Origin: Micromonospora sp. NBC_01796
GTDB lineage: Bacteria; Actinomycetota; Actinomycetes; Mycobacteriales; Micromonosporaceae
Direction: 5' to 3'
Length of the DNA stretch: 64,000 bases
Assembly: GCF_035917455.1 (NCBI RefSeq)
Contig: NZ_CP109078.1
Span: 372,001 to 436,000, forward strand
Each line of letters opens with the position of its first letter. The stretch's first letter is position 1. A program made the position numbers and the translations under genes. This document shows, piece by piece, positions 25,129 to 32,963 of the stretch. The notes under the pieces were generated by a model, which was not told the origin of the DNA, ran no database searches, and saw only the letters and a list, made by a program, of their open reading frames with translations.

Positions 25129-26184
25129 TCAGCTCCGACCCAGCCGGTAGCCGGGGAAGTAACCCGACCGGCGCAGCTCGTCGACGTCGCGGCCGAGCGT
25201 ACGGGCGTGCTCGGTGAGCAGGCCCGCGTAGCGCCGCTCGTCCAGCACCACCGCACCGGTCCAGAACTGGGTACGTCGACCGCCGAAGGAGCGTTTGAAC
25301 TGGAACAGCCCGTCGTCGGGGCGTACCCCGCCGCCGAGGTGGACCAGGGCGCAGCCGTTCTCCGCGGCCCATTCCAGGATGGTCCAGAGCAGCAGGTTGT
25401 TGGCGCCGTCGCGGACGGTACGCGGGTCGGAGCCGGCGAGGTGGTAGTGCGCCCGGTCGCGGTGGCGCAGGACGAGGGCGGAGGCGACCACGGCTCCGCC
25501 GGGTTCGCGTACCTCGGCGATCAGCAGTGCCTTGCCGAGGCCGTCGACCAGTTTGCGGTAGTACTCCTGGGCGAAGAGGTATCCGGGGGCGCTGCCGACC
25601 CGGAGCATCGTCTGCTCGTACAGCCGGCGGAAGGGTGAGCCGGCAACCACGTCGTCGGGGTCGGCGGCCCGGATGGTGCCGCCGAGGCCGGCGTTGCGGG
25701 CCTTGCGGATCGCGGTACGCGACCGTCCCTCCATCCCGGCCCAGATCGCGGTGCTGCCCTGGTTGACCGGGACGGTGATGGTGTCCGCGCGGCGGGTCAG
25801 CTCGATCACGCCCAGCCGCTGTACGGCGACGACCGAGGCGAGGTCCAGCGGGGAGAACCGGAGGAAAAGGGTGACCATTCCGGTGTCCCGCCAGTGGTCG
25901 AGCGCCCCGCGCCAGAATCCGGCGAGTTCGGTCGAGGCGCAGTCGGTTTCGACGTGGATCCCCGAGTAGCCGTACGGGCTGACCGCGTCGGACGTGGTCG
26001 GATCGAGCCGGCGGACCACGTACGGAAGCAGGATCCGGTCCGCCCGGTGGGCGAGTTGCCAGGTGCCGGGTTCGGTGCTGGCCGCGGCCGTGCCGTAGCC
26101 GGCGGTGAAGTAGACGTCCGGGCAGTCCGCCCCGAGCAGGGGTCCGGCGGTGTCGGCGTCGACCACCGCCAGGTCCGTGTTCAC
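25129..26184 (-). CDS. FemAB-like acyltransferase (GNAT fold, Acetyltransf_6)
   Basis: 351 residues from GTG 26184, which overlaps the stop of the aminotransferase gene upstream by 4 bases. Two GNAT-like halves are seen. The second has ALLIAEVREPGGAVVASALVL, YHLAGSDP, GANNLLLWTILEWAAENGC and LHLGGG. FKRSFGG lies near the C-terminus. This matches the group related to FemX/FemAB and to acyltransferases in exopolysaccharide loci. FemAB enzymes transfer amino acids from aminoacyl-tRNA to amines, while locus relatives may add an acyl or aminoacyl group to an amino sugar. Given two PLP genes beside it, an amino-sugar acceptor is the best guess. Confidence 0.72.
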   Translation of the reverse strand: MNTDLAVVDADTAGPLLGADCPDVYFTAGYGTAAASTEPGTWQLAHRADRILLPYVVRRLDPTTSDAVSPYGYSGIHVETDCASTELAGFWRGALDHWRDTGMVTLFLRFSPLDLASVVAVQRLGVIELTRRADTITVPVNQGSTAIWAGMEGRSRTAIRKARNAGLGGTIRAADPDDVVAGSPFRRLYEQTMLRVGSAPGYLFAQEYYRKLVDGLGKALLIAEVREPGGAVVASALVLRHRDRAHYHLAGSDPRTVRDGANNLLLWTILEWAAENGCALVHLGGGVRPDDGLFQFKRSFGGRRTQFWTGAVVLDERRYAGLLTEHARTLGRDVDELRRSGYFPGYRLGRS

Positions 26185-27377
26185 CGGTCGGCCAGGAACT
26201 GCTCGATGGCGTGGAAGACCCTGCCTGTCTGGGTCTCGTCCAGCGCGGACCCGCTGGGCAGGGTGAGCCCGTCCTCGAAGAGGCGCTGGGCGGCACCGGT
26301 GAGGACCGCGCGGGCCTGGCCGAAGATCGGTTGCAGGTGCATGGGTTTCCACACCGGCCGGCTCTCGATGTCCTGGGCGGCGAGGTGGGCGCCGAGTTGC
26401 CCGGCCCGCCACCCGGCCCGGTCGGGATCGACGACGATGGTGGTGAGCCAGCAGTTCGCGCCGCGTGCGCCGGCACCGTCGGCGGTGATCCGGACCCCGG
26501 CCGGGATGCCGTCGCCGCCGGGTCCGCTCTCGTCACCCTCACCGAGCAGTCGTACGCCGGGCACGGCGGCGAACAGTTTCGCGTACCGTTCCCGCAGTTC
26601 TCGGCGGCGGGCGAGCATCTCGTCCAACCGGCTGAGCTGGGCCCGGCCGAGGGCGGCGAGCAGGTTGCTGAGCCGGTAGTTGTAGCCGATGTCCTGGTGT
26701 TCGTAGTGCGGGACGGGTTGCCGGGCCTGGGTGGCCAGGTGACGGCTGCGGGCGATGATCCCGGCGTCGTCGGAGACGAGCATCCCGCCACCCGAGGTGG
26801 TGATGATCTTGTTTCCGTTGAAGGAGAACGCGGTGACCCGGCCGAACGACCCGGCCGCCCGGCCCCGGTACGTGGCCCCCAGCGACTCGGCCGCGTCCAC
26901 CAGCACCGGGACCCGGGCGGCGGCACAGACGGGCAGGAGTTCGTCGTAGTCGGCGCAGGCGCCGAACATGTCCACCGGCACCACCGCGGCGACCCGCCGG
27001 CCCTCGGCACGCAGCCGGTGCAGCAGGTCGGCCAGCAGGTCGACGTCGATATTGCCGGTGGCCGGTTCACAGTCGACGAAGACCGGTTCCGCGCCGGTGT
27101 AGACCACCGCGTTGGCGGTGGCGACGAAGGTCAGCGTGGGCACCACCACCACCTGACCCGGACCGGCGCCGAGGGCGAGCAGGGCGAGGTGCAGGGCGGC
27201 GGTGCCGGAGCTGACCGCGACCGCGTATGCGGCACCGACCCGCTCGGCGACCTCGCGTTCGAACGCGTCCACCTCGGGGCCGACCGGCGCCACCCAGCCG
27301 GAGCGCAACGCCCGGACCAGGTACGACTCTTCGAGCGGCCCGACATCGGGCGGGGACAGGTACACCCGGCCGGTCAT
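26181..27377 (-). CDS. DegT/DnrJ/EryC1-family sugar aminotransferase
   Basis: 398 residues from ATG 27377 (MTGRVYLSPPDVG). No good Shine-Dalgarno is visible and the frame stays open upstream, so the exact start is uncertain. Family features are clear: SSGTAALHLALLALGAGPG, VPVDMFGACADYDEL, VLVDAAESLGATY with the PLP aspartate, and FSFNGNKIITTSGGGML with the PLP lysine. Close motifs occur in PglE-type and perosamine-type enzymes that aminate 4-keto-6-deoxy nucleotide sugars with glutamate. The CapD-type dehydratase at 36295 could make its 4-keto substrate. First gene of the coupled minus-strand run down to 17942. Confidence 0.88.
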   Translation of the reverse strand: MTGRVYLSPPDVGPLEESYLVRALRSGWVAPVGPEVDAFEREVAERVGAAYAVAVSSGTAALHLALLALGAGPGQVVVVPTLTFVATANAVVYTGAEPVFVDCEPATGNIDVDLLADLLHRLRAEGRRVAAVVPVDMFGACADYDELLPVCAAARVPVLVDAAESLGATYRGRAAGSFGRVTAFSFNGNKIITTSGGGMLVSDDAGIIARSRHLATQARQPVPHYEHQDIGYNYRLSNLLAALGRAQLSRLDEMLARRRELRERYAKLFAAVPGVRLLGEGDESGPGGDGIPAGVRITADGAGARGANCWLTTIVVDPDRAGWRAGQLGAHLAAQDIESRPVWKPMHLQPIFGQARAVLTGAAQRLFEDGLTLPSGSALDETQTGRVFHAIEQFLADR

Positions 27378-27568
27378 CGTGCTGGCGTCGGGTCGGGGAC
27401 GGCGCGACGCCGCCCGGAGTTGCCAGGACGAAGCTTCACGGGCACGGCCTCCGACCCCAAACACGCTCAAAGTATCCAAAGGGTTTGTATCAGTTCGAGC
27501 CCCGTACAAGGGTGCGTTTTGGCTATTCTGGTCAGATTCAACAATCTGCCCGGACAAGGCGGTACAGC
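27378..27568. promoter_or_regulatory. Divergent promoter region between aminotransferase and flippase genes
   Basis: 191 bases with an AT-rich stretch around 27460-27545, in contrast to the flanks. It contains an imperfect dyad ATcCAAA-GGG-TTTGtAT at 27474-27490, and a TATTCT hexamer at 27524-27529 that could be a -10 element for the flippase gene. Both flanking genes start here, so promoters on both strands are expected. Confidence 0.4.
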
Positions 27569-28885
27569 ATGGAGAACGCGGGAACGGGCACGCAGGTCGC
27601 GGGTCAACGCCGGCGATCTCCGGTGGCCTTCCTGACCGGGTCCAGCCTCGCCCAGTCGGCCAGCTACGCGCTCAGCGCCGTACTGGCCAGTACCCTGCTC
27701 GGACCACACCAGCGCGGGCTGATGGTGCTGGGCATCACCACCGGCAGCATCGCCGGGCTGCTCTCCGGCCTGGGTACGGGTTCGGCCCTGCGCTCCCGCC
27801 TGCCCGCCGTGACCGGTACGCCCGCCGCCCAGCGCCTGCTCGCCTCGTACACCTGGTGGTCGGTGGTCTCCGCGGTCACCGGGGGCGGGCTCGCCGTACT
27901 GCTGTCGATCCTCTCCGGACCGCTGATCGACCCCGGCCTGGCGGAGCCGCCGTTCCTGGTCGCCGTACTGGTGATCACGATCGGGTACGTGGCACTGACC
28001 CAGTTCCCCGACGTCTGGTACGCCGCCGGCCGGTTCCGCGCCGGCAGCGCCTGGGCGGCGGCGGTCGCCGCCGGTGGCCTGGTCGGTGTCCTACTCGGAG
28101 CGCTGCTCGACCGGAGCGCCTGGATCCTGCTGCTGGCCCAGGGGCTGGGCATGGTGACGGTCGCGATGGTCCAGTGCGCCCGGCTGCGGATGGTCGGCCT
28201 GGTCCCGCTGGACTCCCCCGACCGCCGGGAAATGGTCGATATGCTCCGGCACGGTTTCCGGGCGCTCGGCCTGACCATGGGGCTCGCTCTGGCCCTGCGC
28301 GCCGACCGGTACGTGCTGGGCGCGGTGGCGGGCGCCGCCACGGTCGGCATCTACTCCGTCGCGGCCACCCTGAGCGAGGGCCCCCGGGTGGTGCCCGCCG
28401 CCCTGGGACAGCTCGTCAACCGCGAGGTGGCACTCGGGGGTGGACTGTCCCGGGTGGCCCGTGCCCGGCGGACGGCCCTGCTGGCGGCGGCGCTGATCGG
28501 CCTGGTGGTGGCGGTCGGCGGCTGGTTCCTGATCGTCCCGGTGTTCGGGGAGGCGTTCGCCGACGCCCGCCCGCTGCTGCTGGTCCTGCTGGTCGCCGAG
28601 GTCGCCTTCGCGCCGTTCGCGGTGGCGAGCCGCGCCCTGCTCGGGGGCGGGTGGATGACCACCGCCGGGCTGCTCGGCGCGGCGGGCAGTGTGGTGGCGC
28701 TGATCCTGTTCGCACTGGCCATCCCCCTCTGGGGCGCGTACGGTGCGGCGATCGCCTGCATCCTCACGTACGCCGGACTGTCGGTGGCCTCGTGGCGGCT
28801 GCTGCGCCGCCGGCTCGGCCGCAACGTGGCACCCCGTCCACGCGAGACGGTCTCACCTCCGATTCGGATCGGACGGTCCACGTAA
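27569..28885 (+). CDS. Wzx/MVF-type polysaccharide flippase (second copy)
   Basis: 438 residues from ATG 27569. About 12 hydrophobic helices, with LTGSSLAQSASYALSAVLAS as the first and QFPDVWYAAGRFRAGSAWAA in the fourth or fifth loop. Charged residues within LALRADRYVLGAVAGAATVG match the conserved stretch of PST/MVF flippases. It would move a lipid-linked oligosaccharide outward. It differs clearly from the flippase at 15256, so either two glycans are exported or the copies act at different steps. Transcribed toward the kinase-like gene, 148 bases apart. Confidence 0.85.
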   Translation: MENAGTGTQVAGQRRRSPVAFLTGSSLAQSASYALSAVLASTLLGPHQRGLMVLGITTGSIAGLLSGLGTGSALRSRLPAVTGTPAAQRLLASYTWWSVVSAVTGGGLAVLLSILSGPLIDPGLAEPPFLVAVLVITIGYVALTQFPDVWYAAGRFRAGSAWAAAVAAGGLVGVLLGALLDRSAWILLLAQGLGMVTVAMVQCARLRMVGLVPLDSPDRREMVDMLRHGFRALGLTMGLALALRADRYVLGAVAGAATVGIYSVAATLSEGPRVVPAALGQLVNREVALGGGLSRVARARRTALLAAALIGLVVAVGGWFLIVPVFGEAFADARPLLLVLLVAEVAFAPFAVASRALLGGGWMTTAGLLGAAGSVVALILFALAIPLWGAYGAAIACILTYAGLSVASWRLLRRRLGRNVAPRPRETVSPPIRIGRST

Positions 28886-29033
28886 CGCGTTGTCGGTCAT
28901 CCCTGGTCACGAATTGCTCTCGGCTGCCATTCGAGACCCGGTACCACCTTTCTGCCGGCCATCCGATCAGGCATACTCCGCATAGAAAAGAGTCAATTGG
29001 AGGGGTCGGGGGCGCAGGCGAGGAGACCGGTGG

Positions 29034-30254
29034 TTGAACACGGATGTGCGCGCAAGTGATCCGGCACCATCGATGGTCGGAAGAATGGCGCGGTACGGCG
29101 GCCACGTGCTCCGGGAACAACTCGTCCGGCACCGGGCCACCGGACCGACGGACATACCCGTACGGACGGGTGAGGTAACCCGGGAGTGGCTGACCGCCGT
29201 ACTCTGCACCGGAATTCCGGATGCGGCGGTGCGGGCGTACGCGGTGGCCGACGTGAGCAGTGGCACCTCGACCCGGTGGCGCGCCACGGTCAGCTACAAC
29301 GACGCGGGTCGGGACGCCGCCCTGCCCACGGAACTGTTCGCCAAGACCACCCGGAGCTGGACCCAGCGCCTGTTGTTGGGGCTGGCCGACGTGCTCACCG
29401 GCGAACCGGGCTTCTACCGGCACCTGCGCCCCCACCTGGAGATCGAGACCCCGTACGGGTACCACGGGGCGGTCGACCCCGCATCGGGCCGCTCGATCGT
29501 GTTGATCGAGGACGTCGCCACCACCCGGCAGGCCACCTTCTGTACGCCGCAGACGCCGATCTCCCGCGCCGAGCTGGAGGACCTGCTCACCGGCATGGCC
29601 ACCTGGCACGGGCGGCACTGGAACGATCCCGGGTTGGCCCGGCACCCGTTCCTGCACCAGACGCCGCGTACGTTCGTCGGCAACCTCGCCCGGTTCGCCC
29701 AGCTCCGCAGGCGCGGGCGGGTCGGCGTCCAGCGGGCCAGGACGGTGATCCCCGACCCCGTCGTGGCCCGCTACGAGGACCTCTACCTGGCCCTGTGGCG
29801 GTCGCTGGAGCTGACCACCGAGGGGCCGCTGACGCTGCTGCACGGCGACCCGCACATCGGCAACGTCTACCGGACCGGCGACGGGCGGATGGGGTTCGCC
29901 GACTGGCAGGTGGTCATGCGCGGTAGCTGGGCGTACGACGTGGCGTACACGATCGTGACCGGGTTGAGCGTCGACGACCGCCGCAGGTGGGAACGTGACC
30001 TGCTCGGCTTCTACCTGGGCCGGCTGGGGGCGGCCGGCGGCACCGCACCCGACTTCGACGACGCCTGGCTGGCCTACCGGCAGCAGACCCTCTGGCCGTA
30101 CTTCGGTTGGCTGCTCTCCACCGGGCGCAGCGCCATCCAGCCGAGGTTCCAACCCGCCTCGACCAATTTCGGAATGCTCGAACGCACCTCGAACGCCATC
30201 CTGGACCTCGACGCCCTCGGCGCGGTCAGAGGCGCGATCCGACGGGAGCGGTGA
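29034..30254 (+). CDS. Aminoglycoside-phosphotransferase/EcKL-fold kinase-like protein
   Basis: 406 residues from TTG 29034, supported by GAGGAG 8 bases upstream. The protein-kinase-like phosphotransferase fold is shown by LFAKTTRSW (ATP lysine), the catalytic loop LLHGDPHIGNVYRT, and the metal-binding FADWQVV. The arrangement is close to ecdysteroid-kinase-like and CHK-like small-molecule kinases. The acceptor is probably a hydroxyl on a sugar, lipid or small metabolite. It is followed one base later by a methyltransferase gene, so the two are likely to act on the same compound. Upstream, 29006-29030 is GC-poor for this genome and may hold the promoter. Confidence 0.75.
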   Translation: MNTDVRASDPAPSMVGRMARYGGHVLREQLVRHRATGPTDIPVRTGEVTREWLTAVLCTGIPDAAVRAYAVADVSSGTSTRWRATVSYNDAGRDAALPTELFAKTTRSWTQRLLLGLADVLTGEPGFYRHLRPHLEIETPYGYHGAVDPASGRSIVLIEDVATTRQATFCTPQTPISRAELEDLLTGMATWHGRHWNDPGLARHPFLHQTPRTFVGNLARFAQLRRRGRVGVQRARTVIPDPVVARYEDLYLALWRSLELTTEGPLTLLHGDPHIGNVYRTGDGRMGFADWQVVMRGSWAYDVAYTIVTGLSVDDRRRWERDLLGFYLGRLGAAGGTAPDFDDAWLAYRQQTLWPYFGWLLSTGRSAIQPRFQPASTNFGMLERTSNAILDLDALGAVRGAIRRER

Positions 30255-30255
30255 G

Positions 30256-31038
30256 ATGGACTGGGTCAAGGATTTCTACTCCCGGACGGGCAACTGGTGG
30301 GGTCGGGCCGAGGCGCGGGTCACCGAACGGGACCGGGCGCGGGTGGCGCTGCTGCACCAGCACTGCGGCGAGGAGCCGAAACGGGTGCTGGAGCTGGGCG
30401 CGGGCTACGCCGCGACTGCCGTCCAGACGGCGCGGGCCGGGCACACGGTCACCGCGGTCGACATCAGCGACCGGATCGACTTCGGCACCGAACTCGCACG
30501 GGACCTCGCTCCCGGCGCCCTGACCCTCGTCAAGGACAACTTCTACGCCGTACGCCTCGACGGGCCGCCGTTCGACGTCGTCTGCTACTGGAACGGCTTC
30601 GGCGTCGGCACCGATGCCGACCAGCGCCGGCTGCTCGGTCGGATCGCCACCGAGTGGTTGCGCCCCGGCGGTGTCGCCCTGCTCGACGTGAGCAACCCGT
30701 TCGTCTGGGCTCAATGGGACGGCGACGAGGAACACCGGATGCCGGCCCCGGACCGGGGCTACCACCACGAGCTGCGCGAGCGTACGACCTTCGACCCGGT
30801 GAGCTGTGTGGCGGTCGACACCTGGTGGGAGGTGTCGAACCCGAGTGAGCGGATCAGCCAGTTCCTGCGCTGCTACACCCCGGCGGACCTGGCACTGCTG
30901 CTCACCGGCACCGGGCTGGCGCTGACCGCGATCACGGTCGGGGAGCGCACGTTCGCCCCGACACCGCAGCCGGGCCTGCGTGAACTGCTGCACGAACGGT
31001 ACGACTACCTGGCGGTCCTGCGACACGATCCGACGTGA
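30256..31038 (+). CDS. Class I SAM-dependent methyltransferase
   Basis: 260 residues. ATG at 30256, one base after the kinase-like stop. Motif I is VLELGAGYAATAVQTARAG, with TAVDIS as the acidic post-I residue and LRPGGVALLDVSNPF as motif III. The Phe/Trp-rich N-terminus (DFYSRTGNWWGRAEA) is characteristic of this subgroup. Operonic with the kinase-like gene. The acceptor is unknown; by position it decorates the locus polysaccharide or a precursor. Confidence 0.8.
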   Translation: MDWVKDFYSRTGNWWGRAEARVTERDRARVALLHQHCGEEPKRVLELGAGYAATAVQTARAGHTVTAVDISDRIDFGTELARDLAPGALTLVKDNFYAVRLDGPPFDVVCYWNGFGVGTDADQRRLLGRIATEWLRPGGVALLDVSNPFVWAQWDGDEEHRMPAPDRGYHHELRERTTFDPVSCVAVDTWWEVSNPSERISQFLRCYTPADLALLLTGTGLALTAITVGERTFAPTPQPGLRELLHERYDYLAVLRHDPT

Positions 31039-31050
31039 GCGGTCGACGGG

Positions 31051-31893
31051 TCAGCGGCGGGAGGCGTACACGTAGTAGCGGACCCACGGCCGGGGATCCT
31101 CGGGACGCGTACGGACGCTGTAGCCGGCGGCCCGCAGCAGGTCGATGACCGGGGCGAAGGTCCGTTGCCAGGACCGGTCCGTCCCGTCGGCGTACGGGGG
31201 TTCGGACAGGAAGTCGTGGCAGGAGACGACGAGGTTCTCCACGATCGCGAACTGCTGGAACGACTTCTCCAGCACCGACAGTTCGGCGCCCTCGATGTTC
31301 ATCTTGAGCAGGTCGATCCGGTCCACCCCGAGCGAGGCGACGATCTCGTCGAGGGTACGCCCGGCGACCTCGATCCCGCCGTCTGCGCCACCGGTCAGGC
31401 GGTTGCTGATGTGGTCGACCCGGTCGTCGGTGAGGTGGACCGGGCCGGGGTCGCCGACCACGGCGCACTCCAGAGCGGTCACGTTGGGCAGCCCGTTCAG
31501 TTCGACCGTACGGCGCAGGCAGGCGAAGGTCCGGGGGTGCGCCTCGATGCTCACCACCCGCCCGGCGAGCCCGACCAGGCGGGACAGGAGCCGCACCTCG
31601 CTGCCCACACCGGCACCGATGTCGAAGACGGTGTCACCGGGTTGTGGCTGGTAGTCGAAGAGGAAGACGTCCCGGGTCGCCTGGTCCTGGGCGCGGGCGG
31701 AGAGCCCGCCGAGGGTCGTGTTGACCACGACCCCGGTCGGGTACCGGTGCACCCAGTGGCCCTCGGCGTAACGGACCCGGCAGCGGGACTGCGAGCGGGC
31801 GGAGAGGAACAGCGAACCGAGCCCGGCGACCACGCGCCGGTCGACCCGCTCGTCCAGGGTGTCGAAGAGCCGTTTCCTGAGACTTGTCGACAT
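31051..31893 (-). CDS. FkbM-family methyltransferase
   Basis: 280 residues. Motif I is TVFDIGAGVGSEVRLLSRLVG, and the FkbM hallmark of an acidic residue with LLKMNIEGAELSVLEK is present near residue 200. FkbM enzymes are O-methyltransferases, often acting on sugars or polyketides. It converges with the preceding methyltransferase (12 bases between) and lies downstream of the epimerase gene on the same strand. It is the last gene in transcription order of the minus-strand sugar-nucleotide run at 31051-36070. Confidence 0.82.
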   Translation of the reverse strand: MSTSLRKRLFDTLDERVDRRVVAGLGSLFLSARSQSRCRVRYAEGHWVHRYPTGVVVNTTLGGLSARAQDQATRDVFLFDYQPQPGDTVFDIGAGVGSEVRLLSRLVGLAGRVVSIEAHPRTFACLRRTVELNGLPNVTALECAVVGDPGPVHLTDDRVDHISNRLTGGADGGIEVAGRTLDEIVASLGVDRIDLLKMNIEGAELSVLEKSFQQFAIVENLVVSCHDFLSEPPYADGTDRSWQRTFAPVIDLLRAAGYSVRTRPEDPRPWVRYYVYASRR

Positions 31894-31949
31894 GCGTCGT
31901 GCTCCGATCTCTGCGCCGAGCGGCGGGACTGGTCAGCGGGCGGGACCGC

Positions 31950-32963
31950 TCAGCGGGCGGGGCTGGCCAGCGGGGCCGGCTGCCGGGGCAGGGATCCCGT
32001 CGCGTCCAGCCGGTCGCGGTACCACTCGAAGGTGCGGCGTACCCCGTCGGCCAGTGGGACGGTGGGTTCGAAGCCGGTCAGCCGGCGGAGTTTGCCCAGG
32101 TCGGGGCGGCGTCGCGTGACCGATCCGGGTGGTGCCGGCAGCCGCTCGATGGTCGGGCTGACGCCGGCCAGGTCGAGCACGAGGTGCGCCAGGTCGGCGA
32201 TGTTGGTCTCGGCGGTGTCGTCGCCGATGTGTACGACCTCGCCGGTCACCTCCGGGCGGGCCATCAGCCGCAGCACCGCCTCGACGGCGTCGTCCACGTG
32301 GCAGAACGCCCGGTACTGGTCGGCGCCCCAGACCCGGAACGGGTCCTCGCCGCTCAGCGCCCGCAGCGCCATCTCCGGGATGACGTGGTCGGTGCCCATC
32401 CTCGGGCCGTAGACGTTGTGGAACCGCCCAACGACCGCGGTGCACCCCTTGGCGGCGGCGCCGTGGATGAAGGCCGCCTCGCCGAGGAGTTTGCTGATCG
32501 CGTACGCGAACCGGGGCGAGGTCACGTCGGCCACCATCACCGGCACGTCCTCGGCGGTGGGTACGGGCACGATGCCGGCGTCGACGCCTCCGGCGTACAC
32601 CTCGCTGGTGGAGCTGAAGAAGATCCGTTCGCCGGGCTGTACCCAGTCCAGCAGGTGCAGGGCGGTGAGCGTGTTGACCCGGATCACCCGGGCCGGGTCG
32701 GCTTCGACGTTGCGTACGCCGACCACCGCGGCGAGCAGGTAGATCTGGTCGTAGCCGGGTGGCAGTTCGGCCCATGCCCGCGCGCTGGTCAGGTCGGCGG
32801 AGCGGACGTCGACTCCGGGATGCGCGCGGAGCGCGCCGATCCGCTCGTCGTCCCGCCCCCGGGAGAAGTCGTCCACGATGGTGACGGTGTGCCCGTCGGC
32901 CACCAGCCGGTCGGCGAGGTGCAGGCCGACGAAGCCGGCGCCGCCGAGGATGAGTGCGCGCAT
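31950..32963 (-). CDS. NAD-dependent epimerase/dehydratase (extended SDR)
   Basis: 337 residues. The N-terminal nucleotide-binding glycine motif is LILGGAGFVGLHLAD, with FFSSTSEVYAG supplying the catalytic Ser/Thr and YAISKLLGE the YxxxK pair. The PYG-like VGRFHNVYGPRMG and VDDAVEAVLRL stretches are typical of UDP-glucuronate decarboxylase and UDP-sugar 4-epimerases. Its ATG shares one base with the stop of the UDP-sugar dehydrogenase gene (TGATG). Decarboxylation or epimerisation of the dehydrogenase product is the natural inference; the exact reaction is unproven. Confidence 0.85.
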   Translation of the reverse strand: MRALILGGAGFVGLHLADRLVADGHTVTIVDDFSRGRDDERIGALRAHPGVDVRSADLTSARAWAELPPGYDQIYLLAAVVGVRNVEADPARVIRVNTLTALHLLDWVQPGERIFFSSTSEVYAGGVDAGIVPVPTAEDVPVMVADVTSPRFAYAISKLLGEAAFIHGAAAKGCTAVVGRFHNVYGPRMGTDHVIPEMALRALSGEDPFRVWGADQYRAFCHVDDAVEAVLRLMARPEVTGEVVHIGDDTAETNIADLAHLVLDLAGVSPTIERLPAPPGSVTRRRPDLGKLRRLTGFEPTVPLADGVRRTFEWYRDRLDATGSLPRQPAPLASPAR

